Of a stretch of 64,000 nucleotides of DNA, positions 1-12,041 are shown in pieces (the first letter of the stretch is position 1; each line of letters starts with the position of its first letter). The notes beneath the pieces are model-generated. The model did not search any database. It was not told the origin of the DNA and was given only the letters and a program-made list of their open reading frames with translations. The position numbers and the translations under genes are program-made. This DNA comes from Pipra filicauda (lineage: Eukaryota > Chordata > Aves > Passeriformes > Pipridae), in NCBI RefSeq assembly GCF_003945595.2, contig NW_024104422.1, positions 133,743 to 197,742 on the forward strand, given 5' to 3'.

Positions 1-1000
1 TAAGTCTTGGAACTTGATGCACAGTTGAAAAGGCTGCATTTTTAGAGAGAAAAGCTATTTATTTGTGAAATACAGCTAAGGCCACCCAACTATAATTCAA
101 AAGCACTTGATATTGGCGTGTTCCAAGTGGCAAAATTCACACTAATCTCACTGGGAGCAAATTCTGAAAAAGAAGTGACTGTTGAGATTTGATGGTCACT
201 AGTATTACACTGAGAGACAGAAACACCTGAAATCTGGCTTTAATGGAAAAATAGCATGAAAAGGTACAAATCCATAGACTGAGAGTGGCTGTGTTATCTT
301 AATTGCCTCAATAAATCCACAAGGAGCATAGAAGCTCTAGGTGACAGGGAGGAGCTCTAGATGAGGTAAGCACCCTGCTCTGTATAGCAAGCAGAACTAT
401 CCTCCTTACAGGGGGTTGGGGCAGCATAGCTGATCCTAAACATTTTTTGAGATTTTAGCTGATTTTCACAGGTTTCCTGTCACTGATGTCCACAGTGGAC
501 AGTTACAACTACTACTGACTAGGTTGCATTATCCCTGCATTTAGCCCAATGCATTTACCCTGCGAAACCTTTTATTTTATCCCAAAACACTGGATTAGGC
601 AAAACCCTTTCAGCCTTAAGGGTGTCAGTCTGTTACATGCCAGAAGCACAAAACTGGAGAGAACAAAAGGGCAGAGATGCTTTAGGTCATGCTTTAGTAA
701 TGCTCATTAGGATCACAACACCACTTGCAGTGAATCTCCCAGATATTTTGAGATGTGCAACTCATGAAACGACAACACAAGGGGGTGAGCCCCATGCTTG
801 CACACTCTTTCCATGCGGCATTTTCTACCAACACAAGACAGAAAGGGACAGATCTTTACGGGTATTATGTTTCCTAACTCCCACGGGGGTGAAGATTTAA
901 CTACTTTCACAGTCAGTAGGGGCCTGAGCACTTGCACTAATTAGGAATATGGGCGGGTGGGTGCCCACACCTCAGTCCCTACGGAGCAGCCAAGCTCTCC

Positions 1001-1040
1001 TGCCACTGTGCACCAGAGGGCAGTGGCACACACACACACA
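1001..1040. promoter_or_regulatory. CTCF-like motif within an inverted repeat, next to a CA repeat
   Basis: TGCCACTG (1001-1008) and its exact complement CAGTGGCA (1021-1028) flank a 12-base loop. Reading through the loop and right arm gives CACCAGAGGGCAGTG, which fits the AGRKGGCRS core of the vertebrate CTCF consensus, with a mismatch in the CCASY half. A short (CA)n run follows at about 1027-1040. The match and the repeat are seen directly; binding is inferred. Confidence 0.35.
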
Positions 1041-4000
1041 CTAGGACATGTTCTCCAGTACATTAAAAATTATTTAAATTGTTTTAAAAAAGCTTTACTC
1101 ATAAACCCAGGCATAAACTCTAGACCTTATAAGGATGGGGTCATGCTGAGGTGGGATGTCACTGTTGAGTGGTAACTATTTGGTGGGTTGTTTTTTTGGT
1201 ATGTTTTGCTCAAAAGAGTATAATTAGAGTTTTATTGACAGACAATGGCATGCTTTCCCATCTTTTAACCTAAACAACAGGTAAGAAGGTTTTGTCAAAA
1301 CCCTCCCCTGAAACACTTTGTAAAGGACAACAAAATTACCTTTGAACAGAAGTGATCTGGGTTTGGGAAAGTTATGAGCACATAAAAAAATTAATAATGG
1401 AAGCTTGTAACATCTGTAACTATAATGGATACCAGGAAATCTGTATTAAAATAATATATACTTGGATTCATAAATGATACTGACATCATCTATAACTATG
1501 TCTTCAAGTAGGACCCCAGCCTTGGATCCGTTTGCAAAGCAGCACGTGTTCCTTACCTCTCTGCTAAATGATTTCTTAGCAGCATGTTCCATTTTAAAAG
1601 TAGTCAAACCTATCTTTATTTAAAATGAGTTATTCCTAGTTTGGCTTATGGGCTCCTGGGCTGTCATATCATTGTGGTAGAGGAAGAGGAAAGAGGAGCA
1701 GGTGGTGGTCCTGGAACACCAATGTTAACATGCAGCCCCCACCCTGATGGGATGTTGAGAAACACTCTGGCAACTATTCTAGAGGGAGAGGGAGAAAGGG
1801 ACCCCTCTTTGCTGACTCAGCCTTCCCCTCTGCAGGTTTTGGGTATGCCTGTGTGGACGAAGAGGTTGGAGGGACAGCTGTATGCCAAGGTGGCACCACA
1901 GCCCTGATTTGCTGCTCTGCTCAGGGTTCAGAGAGCACTGAAAGGCCTTACTTTTAGCTAAAACACTTGAATGTATTTAAGACTTCTTTTCTTTTTTTAG
2001 CTGCAGAAAGGCAGTAGCTTAAGCCAAAGAAGCCAAACACTTTTTTCAGTTAAAAATAATTGAACCAGAGGAGGAAATAGAGATGATGAAATCCAAAGCA
2101 ACTCTAGAAACTATCCACAGAATTTTTTTTTTTTAAATTTTATTTTTATGTACCATTCTGTTTGTTAAAAGCTTGTGTTGGCCAGTCCAGATGTACTCTT
2201 TTTCTTCTTTTGTGTGGTGTCTGATAACTTCCAGCTTAATGTGCTTTGGAACAGCCAGGGAATATTTTAAGTGAAAAAGAGATACATAAATGGACCCTAA
2301 ACCCAGGCAGAGTTACAGCTATTCCAGACCATGCTGAGGCACAGCTCGAGTTTACAAACAAACCTGTTATCAGTGTGATGTACTTTTCAGTCCAGAAGCA
2401 CTTTTTGATCATTAGAGTGGACTTCAGTGTAGGGATAGGGGGATGGACTTTACTCAAGCTGTGCTGCAGGATGGCTGCAGATAGTGGAACGTGCATTCCA
2501 GGCTGGTTTTCCTGACATTTATTCAGGTGTCGTGAATTAGAAGAGTTATTCAGTGTAATGTAACTACTTTGATCATGAACTGGTGAAAATAAAGGCCACT
2601 TCAGTAAGGTCAGTAATAGCTCTCTGTCCCAATTTGCAAAACTGGTTTGAGGATACACACTTACAGTACTTGGGTTACTGCTGAGCTTCATTCACTTGTT
2701 ACGTTTTGATTGTTTAGCAGGAAAATATATATAAAGTCATACTAACTCTATTTTAATACTGATCACTGGATAATGTTATAACTCCTTTCCAGAGTAACAT
2801 ACAGCATCATCAGTTCTGGACTTGCTCATTTGACACTATTTTCTAAGCCAGCACAAACAGGGACTAGATTAGTGATGGCAACTGAAATGTAAACAAGTTA
2901 TCTGAGAAGCTCAGCTCTCCATCTGCCTTTTTGTGTTTCCCACTACCTCTGATTAAGAGTATTCGCTTTACACTTCTGATTCTGGGAAGAACATTGATTC
3001 CCAGTCCTAACTTTATTTTTTTAATGTGTACAATTATATCAAATGATATTTTATTAGGTAATATATAAAGCCAATCTCATTTGCACTGAAAGCATTACCA
3101 GAATCAATACAAAATGTGAAATGATGGCATCCTAGGGTACCTTTTTTTCTGCAGGTGCATGTAGCACAGACCACTCACTTCCAGAGCTGAGATTTCCCCT
3201 TGAACCTGCAGATTCCCACAGCTACTGGAGGGCAATATTTAGCAGAGATGAATATAATCTTTATTCAAATATATACACACAGCTAAACCGTGTAATTATC
3301 CTGTCATATGTATAGCATGCACCAATAATTTGTTGGAGGATAAGAAGGGTGGGAAAAGATAAATCTTACAGGAGATAAAATTACAGACTTTATCACAGAA
3401 GGATGCAGCAGTTAGTCCATATGCAGTAAAACACACTATGTTGACCTTCTATTGAGGGAGAATAGAGGTGAAAGAGTGATGGTTCCCATCACAAAGAAAA
3501 GCAGCTTATATAATGTGTTTTTAAAACTGAGGGAAGCTACAGTGTCCAAATGAAAAAAAATACATCTTCCTCCCAATAAATGAAAATAAAATTATTATTG
3601 CCTTCGGCTAAGCAAAGCCAGACAAAATGCCTTGAGCATTTTAAACCACGAGTTAAGAAAAGGTTGCAGGTTGAATTTGACATGCAAACACCAAGAAATG
3701 TCAGGCAATGATTCTGATTCCAGAGCTTACCCCAAGCCAGCAGTAGCAGAGAAGTACAACATAAATATAACAAAAGAGGTTTCCAGTCTTGTAATGTTTC
3801 ATCAAAGACTTGTAAAGAACAGCTAGTTCTGGAGACTTTCCATCACTTACGTGATGGAAATTATATAAGATGCCATTTGCACAGAAACCTGAGGGAACAT
3901 TTCAGAAAATGTTGGCACAACTTTATTTTTCCCTTTATTCTTAATCACAACCCCACCTTAAACCTACCTCATCTCTGTTTTAACCATATCCTTATCTGAA

Positions 4001-4210
4001 CCTTTTCAAGCCCATGTTTGGATCAAAACTATAAATAAATTAGGATTGGCTTCTCTCAGACTGAGCAGCCTGGAGGCCTTTTTGGCTTCATCAAGGTCTG
4101 CTGACAGCCTCAATTTATGAAGGAATGCTGAATGCTGCAGATTCTGAAAATCCCTCCTCAGCAGGTACAGTCTCAGGCAAAGCAGGAAACAGTACAGAAG
4201 TGACATGTTT

Positions 4211-4221
4211 GGGGGGGGGGG
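4211..4221 (+). repeat. G11 homopolymer
   Basis: Eleven consecutive G residues in otherwise AT-rich unique sequence. The length is likely polymorphic and prone to sequencing error. It lies inside a 133-codon open frame, so that frame should not be trusted. Confidence 0.85.
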
Positions 4222-7200
4222 CTGCTTTCTGGCATCTGGTTATTTTGCTGAAGATTTTGTGGCAATTGCTATCTCCACCCATTCCCCACCATGTACACTG
4301 CTGCCCCTGAAATTGTTCTGGAATGCAACTGCCTCTGCTTCTATTTGCCTCTCTGACCTGGCCTTCCCTGAAGTGAATGAGAAAGAAAGCAGATTTCCTA
4401 CAGCAGTGCCCCTAGGGATTAGGGCAGGGAAGATAGTACAGGGACAGAGCAACAGCTTTGAGGAGAACCTGCAAGAAGAGGAAGAACTAGGACACCATTT
4501 AAAGGGAGCAACTGCCAAGAAAATATATTGGCAAAGGAGACACCACTGGGAGAAGCAGCAGCCAGGGTTATTTCTTGATGCTGTCCATGAACAGAATAAA
4601 AAGTAGAAAGCTCCTGAAAGTAATCAGAGGTAGATGCAACCTCATCACTGAATGTGATTTAACAAAGAAGAAAAGCCCTTGAACTTTAGGTTGTTTTTCT
4701 CAACCACAGACAGTTGGAGTTTTCAGTTACAAGTTTCTTCTGTAATATTACAAAGTGGGTTCATTGAGAAAGTGGGAGAAAAGCTCTGTGTTAGTCCCTT
4801 GCTAATTGAAATGCGTAATTAAAATGAGTAATTAAGCTTACTACAGAATGCTCTTGTGTCTGGGAGCCCAACCGCCCTTGAAAAACAATTCATCTGCTGA
4901 ACTGTCTCTGAGAACTAAAGTAACCATTGGATATTTTGGTTACATTTTTCCTCTATTTTGTATTGGCAGCAAAATAAAAGTCCCTGGTCTCTTTTCTGCC
5001 ATTTTATTTCTTCCATTCTTGCTGCAATGTCAGAACAAACAAGATGATGGCACAGGGATGTCTTTTCAGTGTGGAAATACAAATACAGAAAGATTTTCTT
5101 TTTTTTTTTTTTCCTCTGAGCAAACATCTTCTAGAAATTGCCACAATAACTTCCTAACTTCCCGTATTAGTGCTGTACCATCACTACTTCTAGTCCCAGG
5201 ACAGGTGAAAAGCTCCTGTGCCCATGCCAGTTCTCATTTGCTTAGAAAATAGACTCTGGCCACAAACCCCTTCTTGGAAGTTGGACAGATGCTGGCAGAT
5301 AATGGCTTGTGTCTACCCCATACATTACAACATTCACTGATCCTAGCAGCTAAAGGTATTGGTTTTTTACTTCTCTCTCCTTAAGACTCAGTCTTCATCA
5401 ATTTGCCTTTTAAAAAACGTCTCCAGAACGTCCAGCTGGTGAAAGGCACTGCAGAGACAGTCATCACCAAGCTCAAACAACCTCCCAGATGAGGAGATGC
5501 TTTTCTGGAATCAGAATAGCCTTCATATCTGTGCAGTACAAACCAGTACCTTATTCCATAGGTTCTGGTTTGCTCACTTTAAAAAATGCCTCAACCCAAA
5601 TTAATGAACTTTAAGACTTCATTCTCCTCTTCACTGTATTCAGCATTTATGGGAACAACGTGGTGTTGTTAATATACACCAATGACTGAGCGCTGTATTT
5701 ATGCCTCAATGATTTTCTGTCATGAGAATATAATGCCTGGCAAAGACTGATTCTCTGAAATACCAGTTTGTTTGGGGTCATTAATCTTAATTCCTATCTT
5801 GCCTGAATAGGAACTGGATAACAGTCAAGCCAGGGAATAGTTCTGAGAATTAAAACTTCAATGGCTTTTGGGCTGCCCAAGGCTTTACATTTCTTTCTAA
5901 AAATACGTAATTAATTAATTTGCACCAAGTACTAGGAAGAAACCCTGTGGAATTGAGGAAAATGCTTCTTGTGGTTTTAAAAAACACAAAACAGTGGCTT
6001 TTGGCAGGATCTTTCCCTAGTAGTTCTTGTGATTTAGTGGATACAGCAGGGGTTATGGAAACACAACTTCTGGGTTCTTGAATTGATTGATTTAACTGAT
6101 CTCTGTCTTTTTGGGTGATCTAGTTCAAATTCCTTTACCTTGCTACACTCTAATTGACATGTCCATAAAGTAAGTGCAAAACCTGCCTAAGTCATGGAGG
6201 TGTCATGGGGATTTTAAGGCAATTAGCAGTCCCAAATGAAGTTGTATTTTATTTACAGAAAGGCTCAGCAGAAAAGGAAAGGGTAGTGACAATATGTTTT
6301 TTCCTTAATGATGAAAAGAAACAAGGGATACTGAGCTGCAGGCTTGGGACAAATTGCCATGTCACTGACCCCTGAGCAAAAGCTGTTTTCCAAAGCATTC
6401 TTCCTTCTCCACCTTTACAGCCTCTGCTCCTCCTCTCCCGAGCACCTGAGCAATCTGGGAATTAATTCCCCATTCACCAGATACTCAGCAATAAAAGACA
6501 TCCACAGCATCTGAAGCCAAACAGGACCATTAGATCATAAATGTGACCTGCTCAACAGTGCAGGGGATTGCATTTCACATAGCTGCCCTTGCCCTGAGCA
6601 AAAACCTTGTGCAGGACTAAAGTAACTTACCAGAAAGGCATCTGGCCTTGCTATAAAGACCTTTATATACTGTTAAAAAGTGCCTTATTTTTTATTTAAA
6701 TTTGTCAGTATTCAGTTTCCAGGCTCCTGTCTCCAACTGGAGTAACAGCAATTTTAGCCTTTTCCAGCCCTGTCTTTCTTCCAGGGACCTTCAGGGGTGC
6801 CAGATGCACTGCCTATGGCCTGGCAGGGAGATCAAGCTCTGGTATAGGGAAGAGAGAGTACAGTACTGCTCTCTGTGGAATTTCCAGGAGAGACTGAAAT
6901 TCTAAAACATTTTTTTCGTTGTTATTTTGCCTGTGGTTTAAATCATGCCACCAGTAATTATAGAGATTCATAATGGAAATGCTTAGACTGGCAGGAATGG
7001 AGAACGAATGGGAAGGTCTGCATGTGGAAGTGTCATAAAGGGAAAAAACAGCACAAAAAGCCCAGTGAGGATGGCAGGTGCTAGACATGTTTATGAACAG
7101 CTTTTGAAGGTTCAGGAACACAAAGGAACAGGTTCAGTCAGGAACTGCCTCCACCTGGAACTGAAAAAGGACTTCAGACACTAAGAGGTGATCGTAGGGA

Positions 7201-8241
7201 AATACAGAACAGGGCTGGACTCTTAAAACACCCTAGTAAGGAGACAGAGAAGAGGAAATAAATCCTAATGATTCCCAGAAGTGGGAGAGCACAGAGAAAT
7301 AAAAGATCCTGGTAACTGCCAGCTCCCAAAGGTAAAAAGGGTTCAGTGCCACCTGGCTGCCATCCTGAGGAGATCCCAGCAGACACGATGAACACTCATG
7401 GAGCACTACATGGCCCTCCACGCAATGGCAGGGAATCCTGAGCAGCCCACCTGGATATGTGCAGCTGGGATACAGACACGGTGGACAGACTGCTTGGGTA
7501 CACACTTTATTGCACGTGTGAGTACCTGAGTATGACAGTGAATCACTGAAACTTGCAATTTTAAAATAAAATGACCTTGCCCTTCACTAATGCTTTGTAT
7601 CAAGGTTTGGTACACAACAACCAGTTTATACCAGCAGAAAGAGCCTTGCAGAAAGACCCTGGCAGAAGCTAGTTCTAAAATAGATTTTCCTATTTGATGA
7701 CCTTCAAATTTGTCTTTCAAAGACCTTGTCGGAAACACATATTCTCACAACATCCTTGCAAACTTCAGTCACAGAGTTACAGCCCATTTTGAGCTCCAAC
7801 ACCAGTTTCTACAAACCCACGTGCCAAGAAAGAATATCACTTTGCCACTAGAGAAACTGGCATTTCAAAACCAGAAAAAAACATGTACCTTTTTTTTTGA
7901 AATTTTAGTGTGCATGAACTATTTTGCAGACAACAGTGATCATACTCATAGAACCTCACAGGAAACTTTATGTGGCCACAGACACGTAGTATTTTTCCAC
8001 CCTATATTTCATAGCATGCATAAAAATCTTACAGGTCTCACTTGCCTAATACTGAAAATATGCAGTGCTTATCAATAGTTTACTACTGTGAAATAAGTAT
8101 CTTGCTAAGAGTTGCAGCATCATTTGTGAAAACAATCACTGAAACCAGAAGTTTTGCTGCTGTCTTATTTTGACAGATTTCACTTGCTCATTGAGAAACT
8201 ACTTTCTTTTCAAGGATTGTGCATTTTTTCTTTACTTTCAG

Positions 8242-8378
8242 GAAAAGATGCTATCTCTTGGCCTTTTTATTTTTCTGGCAGACCTTTAGCTCAGCCAGTG
8301 GATGAACAGAAGGAAAGTGTTCATATACCAATTACTTTTGACTCACTATTAAAGAACAGGAAAAATTCTGTTTTCAAA
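8242..8378 (+). other. Candidate coding exon, unidentified (137 nt, or 97 nt from an inner acceptor)
   Basis: A strong acceptor (T-rich tract, then CTTTACTTTCAG ending at 8241) and a consensus donor (AAA|GTAAGT at 8379) frame 137 nt that stays open in one frame. The reading includes DEQKESVHIPITFDSLL and ends on a complete codon. A second acceptor (TTTTTCTGGCAG, ending at 8281) would give a 97-nt version in the same frame. The open frame continues on both sides (8154-8447), so openness alone is weak evidence. I do not recognise the peptide. It may be a real exon of an unidentified gene, an alternative exon, or a chance pairing of splice signals; no clear partner exon was found nearby. Confidence 0.22.
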
Positions 8379-10548
8379 GTAAGTGAGGAAATCTGCGTCT
8401 TCATGCTCTGGAGAATTCTGATTTTCCTGTCTTTGTTTCCATCTTAACTCACAGGAAAAATGTTTTAAAAGTCATTATGAAACAAGATTTTGAATGCTTT
8501 TGAGCCTGAAATGATAATATGTTTCATTTCTTCCCCTGCCCTCCCCCCCATTTTAATACACTTTTGTTTCCAGAAAGGAAATATTTTATCCTCTTATAAA
8601 ATTAATGCATTTTATCTGGTTTATGCCCTTTCTCCTCGGTGTAACTGGGAGTGTACCCTGAAGACATATACCCAACACTGCATCATAGGGTGCAGAATGA
8701 AGAGTGTATATCTTAGAGAAGATGTAAACTGGTTTACAGGATATTATTAAAGAATGGCACATCCATGCTATGAATCCTATGAAACTGCAGATCGTGCTGG
8801 ACAGATTCAGTTCAGATACTGGTGTGGACTTGGACAATTTTCCACTATTCATAGTGTCCTGAACTGTGCTAGCATCAAATCAGTTTTGTTTCCACCCCTC
8901 TGTTAAAAAATTAAATTAATAAAAATCCCTTTTCCCCTCAAAGTTTCCTCATGTAAGAACTCAATTTTAAAGTGTTTCCCCCCCACACTTGAAAGATCAT
9001 CAGCTCTGTGTTCACTGAAAGTTATTAGCAGATGAATATCTGATAGAAGCAAAAGACAGTCATATTATATTGAGTACATATGAGGTGATCTAATTAACAG
9101 GATAATAGGTATTAGTGCTTCAAAGACTCAATATTTTGGGTTTTGATTTTTTTTTTGGTGTGGTTTTTTTGGCTTTTTAATTGGGCCTTGAGGATGCCAG
9201 TACTGCAATCAAAAGTGTTTCTAAATAATTATGCAGTCATTTAGGTGGCTAACCACCTGAATTGCTGTAATTAGAACACTTGATACAAGCAATTAATTAT
9301 GTTAGGAATGCTGAAGGCTGTTTTTAAGATCTAGATACAGAAATATATTCAAACAAACAAAAACAAACCAAAAAGCAAGGGGATCTTCATTTCATTTGAC
9401 ACATTTCCACTGATTGTTCTCTGACAACAATCTGGGAGCTTCTCTTGGAAGCTCTTTGTAATAATGAAATAAAAACTGGGAATGATGCTATCAAGACTCC
9501 CACTGAAATTAATTTCTTTTTGTCCAAGGAACAGACATATAGACATTACCTCAAATTAGCTTTATCTTCTCCTTGAGCAACTGGCTTTATTCTGGATCTG
9601 AAGAAACTTACTGCAGAGATGAGGCAGCAGCTCAAATATTCACGTACTCAAGCCCAAAATTTCAGTACTCAAAAAAGTGAAATAGGTCATGATCATCTGT
9701 CAGCTTGGAGCTGAAATAAGAACGTGCTGCTTCTCTTCCAATATAATTCTGTTACACAGAAGTTTCCAAGTATTCTCCTATCCTCCATTTCCTAAAAATT
9801 CACAAACCTATAAACTTCAGCTTCATTCCAAAGGAGCTTGACACAATTTATCTTTTTGCTTGGAAATTGCGCAAAAAGAAATTATGCAAAATCTCAGGTT
9901 TGGCATAGATTCGAAACAAAACCACTTGAAACACTGCAATTTAAAGTGAATTTTCTTTGACAATTTCAGTTTGCCCAAACCTGAAACTCAAAGCAAACCT
10001 CAGGGCAGAAGTGTAAACCAGAACAGATAGAAATCAACAGACGTTTACACAACACTCCATGAATCAAAGACACTTAAATGCACATGACATGAAGCAGAGG
10101 CTGACAAACCAGGAATCAGACAAGAACATTTTTTGAAGACAATTTACTTTGCTTTTAACAAAACAATAATTAATCTCTTCTATTACCAGTCTGCTCAACT
10201 ACGAAGTCTCATAATCTCAAGTTTTAAGCTCTTCTCCCAATCTTAAAGTTTCTGTTATCATTACTTCAATCTCTCTCAAATTTTCAAGCCTCATGTCATG
10301 AGAGCTACAGGGAAAACAAAGCCAAACCCCGTCTTTAAATGTGGTCTCTGGAGAATAATCACATATGTCTGGTGAACTGGTAAACCAGTTGAGTCTGAGT
10401 GACAGCTGATAATTTCCCTGAATTATATAGTGTCACAAGTAATAATCAACTTAACCTGATACTATCACTTATCTGAAGCAAAATATCTTTCTTCTATCCA
10501 GGCAAATAGTTCATAAATATCAGGATGGTTTTTTCACTTCTTGGTTGC

Positions 10549-10564
10549 TTTTTTTTTTTTTTTT
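10549..10564 (+). repeat. Poly-T tract
   Basis: An uninterrupted run of about 16 T residues. It could be the reverse-strand tail of an old retroposed sequence, but nothing recognisable follows on the right, so it is listed only as a homopolymer. Confidence 0.8.
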
Positions 10565-11787
10565 TATGTGGCACTTTTTGGTCAAAGAGATGAACAGTTT
10601 CAAGCACAAAGTCTTAAAAGCAGCTCATTCTCTGCTACAAACAGAGAGCATGGCCGTGGCCCCAGAACATCAGGGAAATGTTCCCTTTCATCCACAGCAC
10701 CACACAGTCCACTGCACTCCTGGCTACCAAAACTGGCCTTGTCCACCTCAACACCATACCCACCTCAGGATTCCTCACTGGTACAGACTATGCAGAGCAC
10801 GAAGGACAGAACAAAGAAATAGCTTTTAGTATTCTCGAAGATTAATGGAAAAGAAGAAAACAGCTCTTCGAAAGCAAGAGCCATACATATTTATACATTA
10901 AGTTGTGGCTATGCTACATACAGCTCCTATGCATTCTTGCTCTAAATGAGCAATATTCTGCTCAGGACATTTATTAGAACTGAATTGCATATTTTCCATG
11001 CATCATGAGTTTTTTAAAATAACATGGGTGAGCACACAGTTGCAAATTCAGAATGTCAGGAACCGAAAAATAGTGGGTAAAATATTCATCGAACCGTGAA
11101 AGATGATTTTTATCTAAGAAACCAGCATGTGAAATACCCATCCATCTAGGATTTGTTTAACGTCCCTCTTTGGATCTCTTATTTCTACCACCTTCCTTTT
11201 TCTTTTCCCTCCTCTTATAGGGAAGAGAGCCTTGGCACCTGAAGCTCTGCCATTCTCCTCTCAGCTTGGTTTGCCACACTTCGCATGGAATAAATAAATA
11301 TTCACCAAGCCAAAGAATGTAAGCAACTCTCCAGCCTTGTGGTTCAGGCATTCACTGGCCGATGGAAGTAAACTGTTCAAGTCCCTGTCTCTTAGAGGGT
11401 ATCTTTTCAGAGTGGAAAAGCGTGAATGAGACTTTGGTGATCTGGTGATGGTGCATGGTTCTGGGGAACAACATACTTGGATCTTGTGAAACTGCAGAAA
11501 GAACTGAACCTAAGCCTCTCACAGTGTGGATCCATCATCATATTAAATTACAGGAGGACATCTTCTTTTCTAGGAGCTTCATAGTCCTAATCCTCTGCAG
11601 GAGAGAAACATTTCTTTTTGAGTCAAACAAAAAAAGTGAATACCACCAGAAACATATTTTTATTTTTGTGAAAAAAAAAAATAAAATGGAAAAATGTTTA
11701 TCTTTATTCAAACCAACAGAATAATTTTTTCAAATATTTGGATCAGAAATTACAATGGAAAAACAATCAAATTTCATTTTCATATTG

Positions 11788-12041
11788 GCTTTAAACTGAA
11801 AGAGAGTAGGTTTAGATTAGATATAAGAAAGGAATTCTTTCCTGTGAGGGTGGGGAGGCCCTGGCACAGGTTGCCCAGAGAAGCTGTGGCTGCCCCATCC
11901 TTGAAAGTGTTCCAAGCCAGGTTGGATGGAGCTCTGAGCAACCCGGTCTAGGGGAAGGTGTCCCTGCCCATGGCAGGGGGGTCGGAACTGGATGATCTTT
12001 AAGGTCCCTTCCAACCCAAGGCATTCTGTGATTCTGTGATC
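11788..12041 (+). mobile_element. CR1 LINE 3' end, 5'-truncated (about 250 bp)
   Basis: The left part encodes the last segment of CR1 ORF2 in one open frame (motifs RLDIRKEFFPVRV and HRLPREAVAAPSL), ending at a TAG at 11949-11951. The short 3' UTR follows, with the stem CCCTGCC-CAT-GGCAGGG at 11962-11978, the AAGGTCCCTTCCAACCC block, and two ATTCTGTG octamers as the tail. This is the standard 3' structure of avian CR1, whose reverse transcriptase is thought to recognise the 3' hairpin and octamers. The 5' truncation is severe, and no target-site duplication was seen, as is usual for CR1. Confidence 0.95.

Larger units (their letters stand above)
1..11787. other. Unique AT-rich non-coding DNA, no recognised gene
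   Basis: No CR1 signature or recognisable coding exon was found here apart from the splice-framed segment at 8242-8378. The longest open frames (151 codons on the minus strand at 2236-2691, 133 on plus at 4205-4606, 134 on plus at 4848-5252) have no recognisable domain, signal peptide pattern or family motif. The 4205 frame even starts in a G homopolymer. Homopolymers include G11 at 4211-4221 and a T run near 10550-10564. The stretch is best read as intergenic or intronic sequence. Confidence 0.65.

Noticed and set aside
2236..2691. 151-codon minus-strand open frame
   Set aside because: No recognisable domain, no splice or promoter context, and an overlapping open frame on the other strand. 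In 64 kb scanned in six frames such a length can occur by chance.
10541..10829. Two overlapping plus-strand frames of 93-94 codons
   Set aside because: Both begin inside or beside the poly-T tract, giving a run of phenylalanines, and neither has recognisable content.
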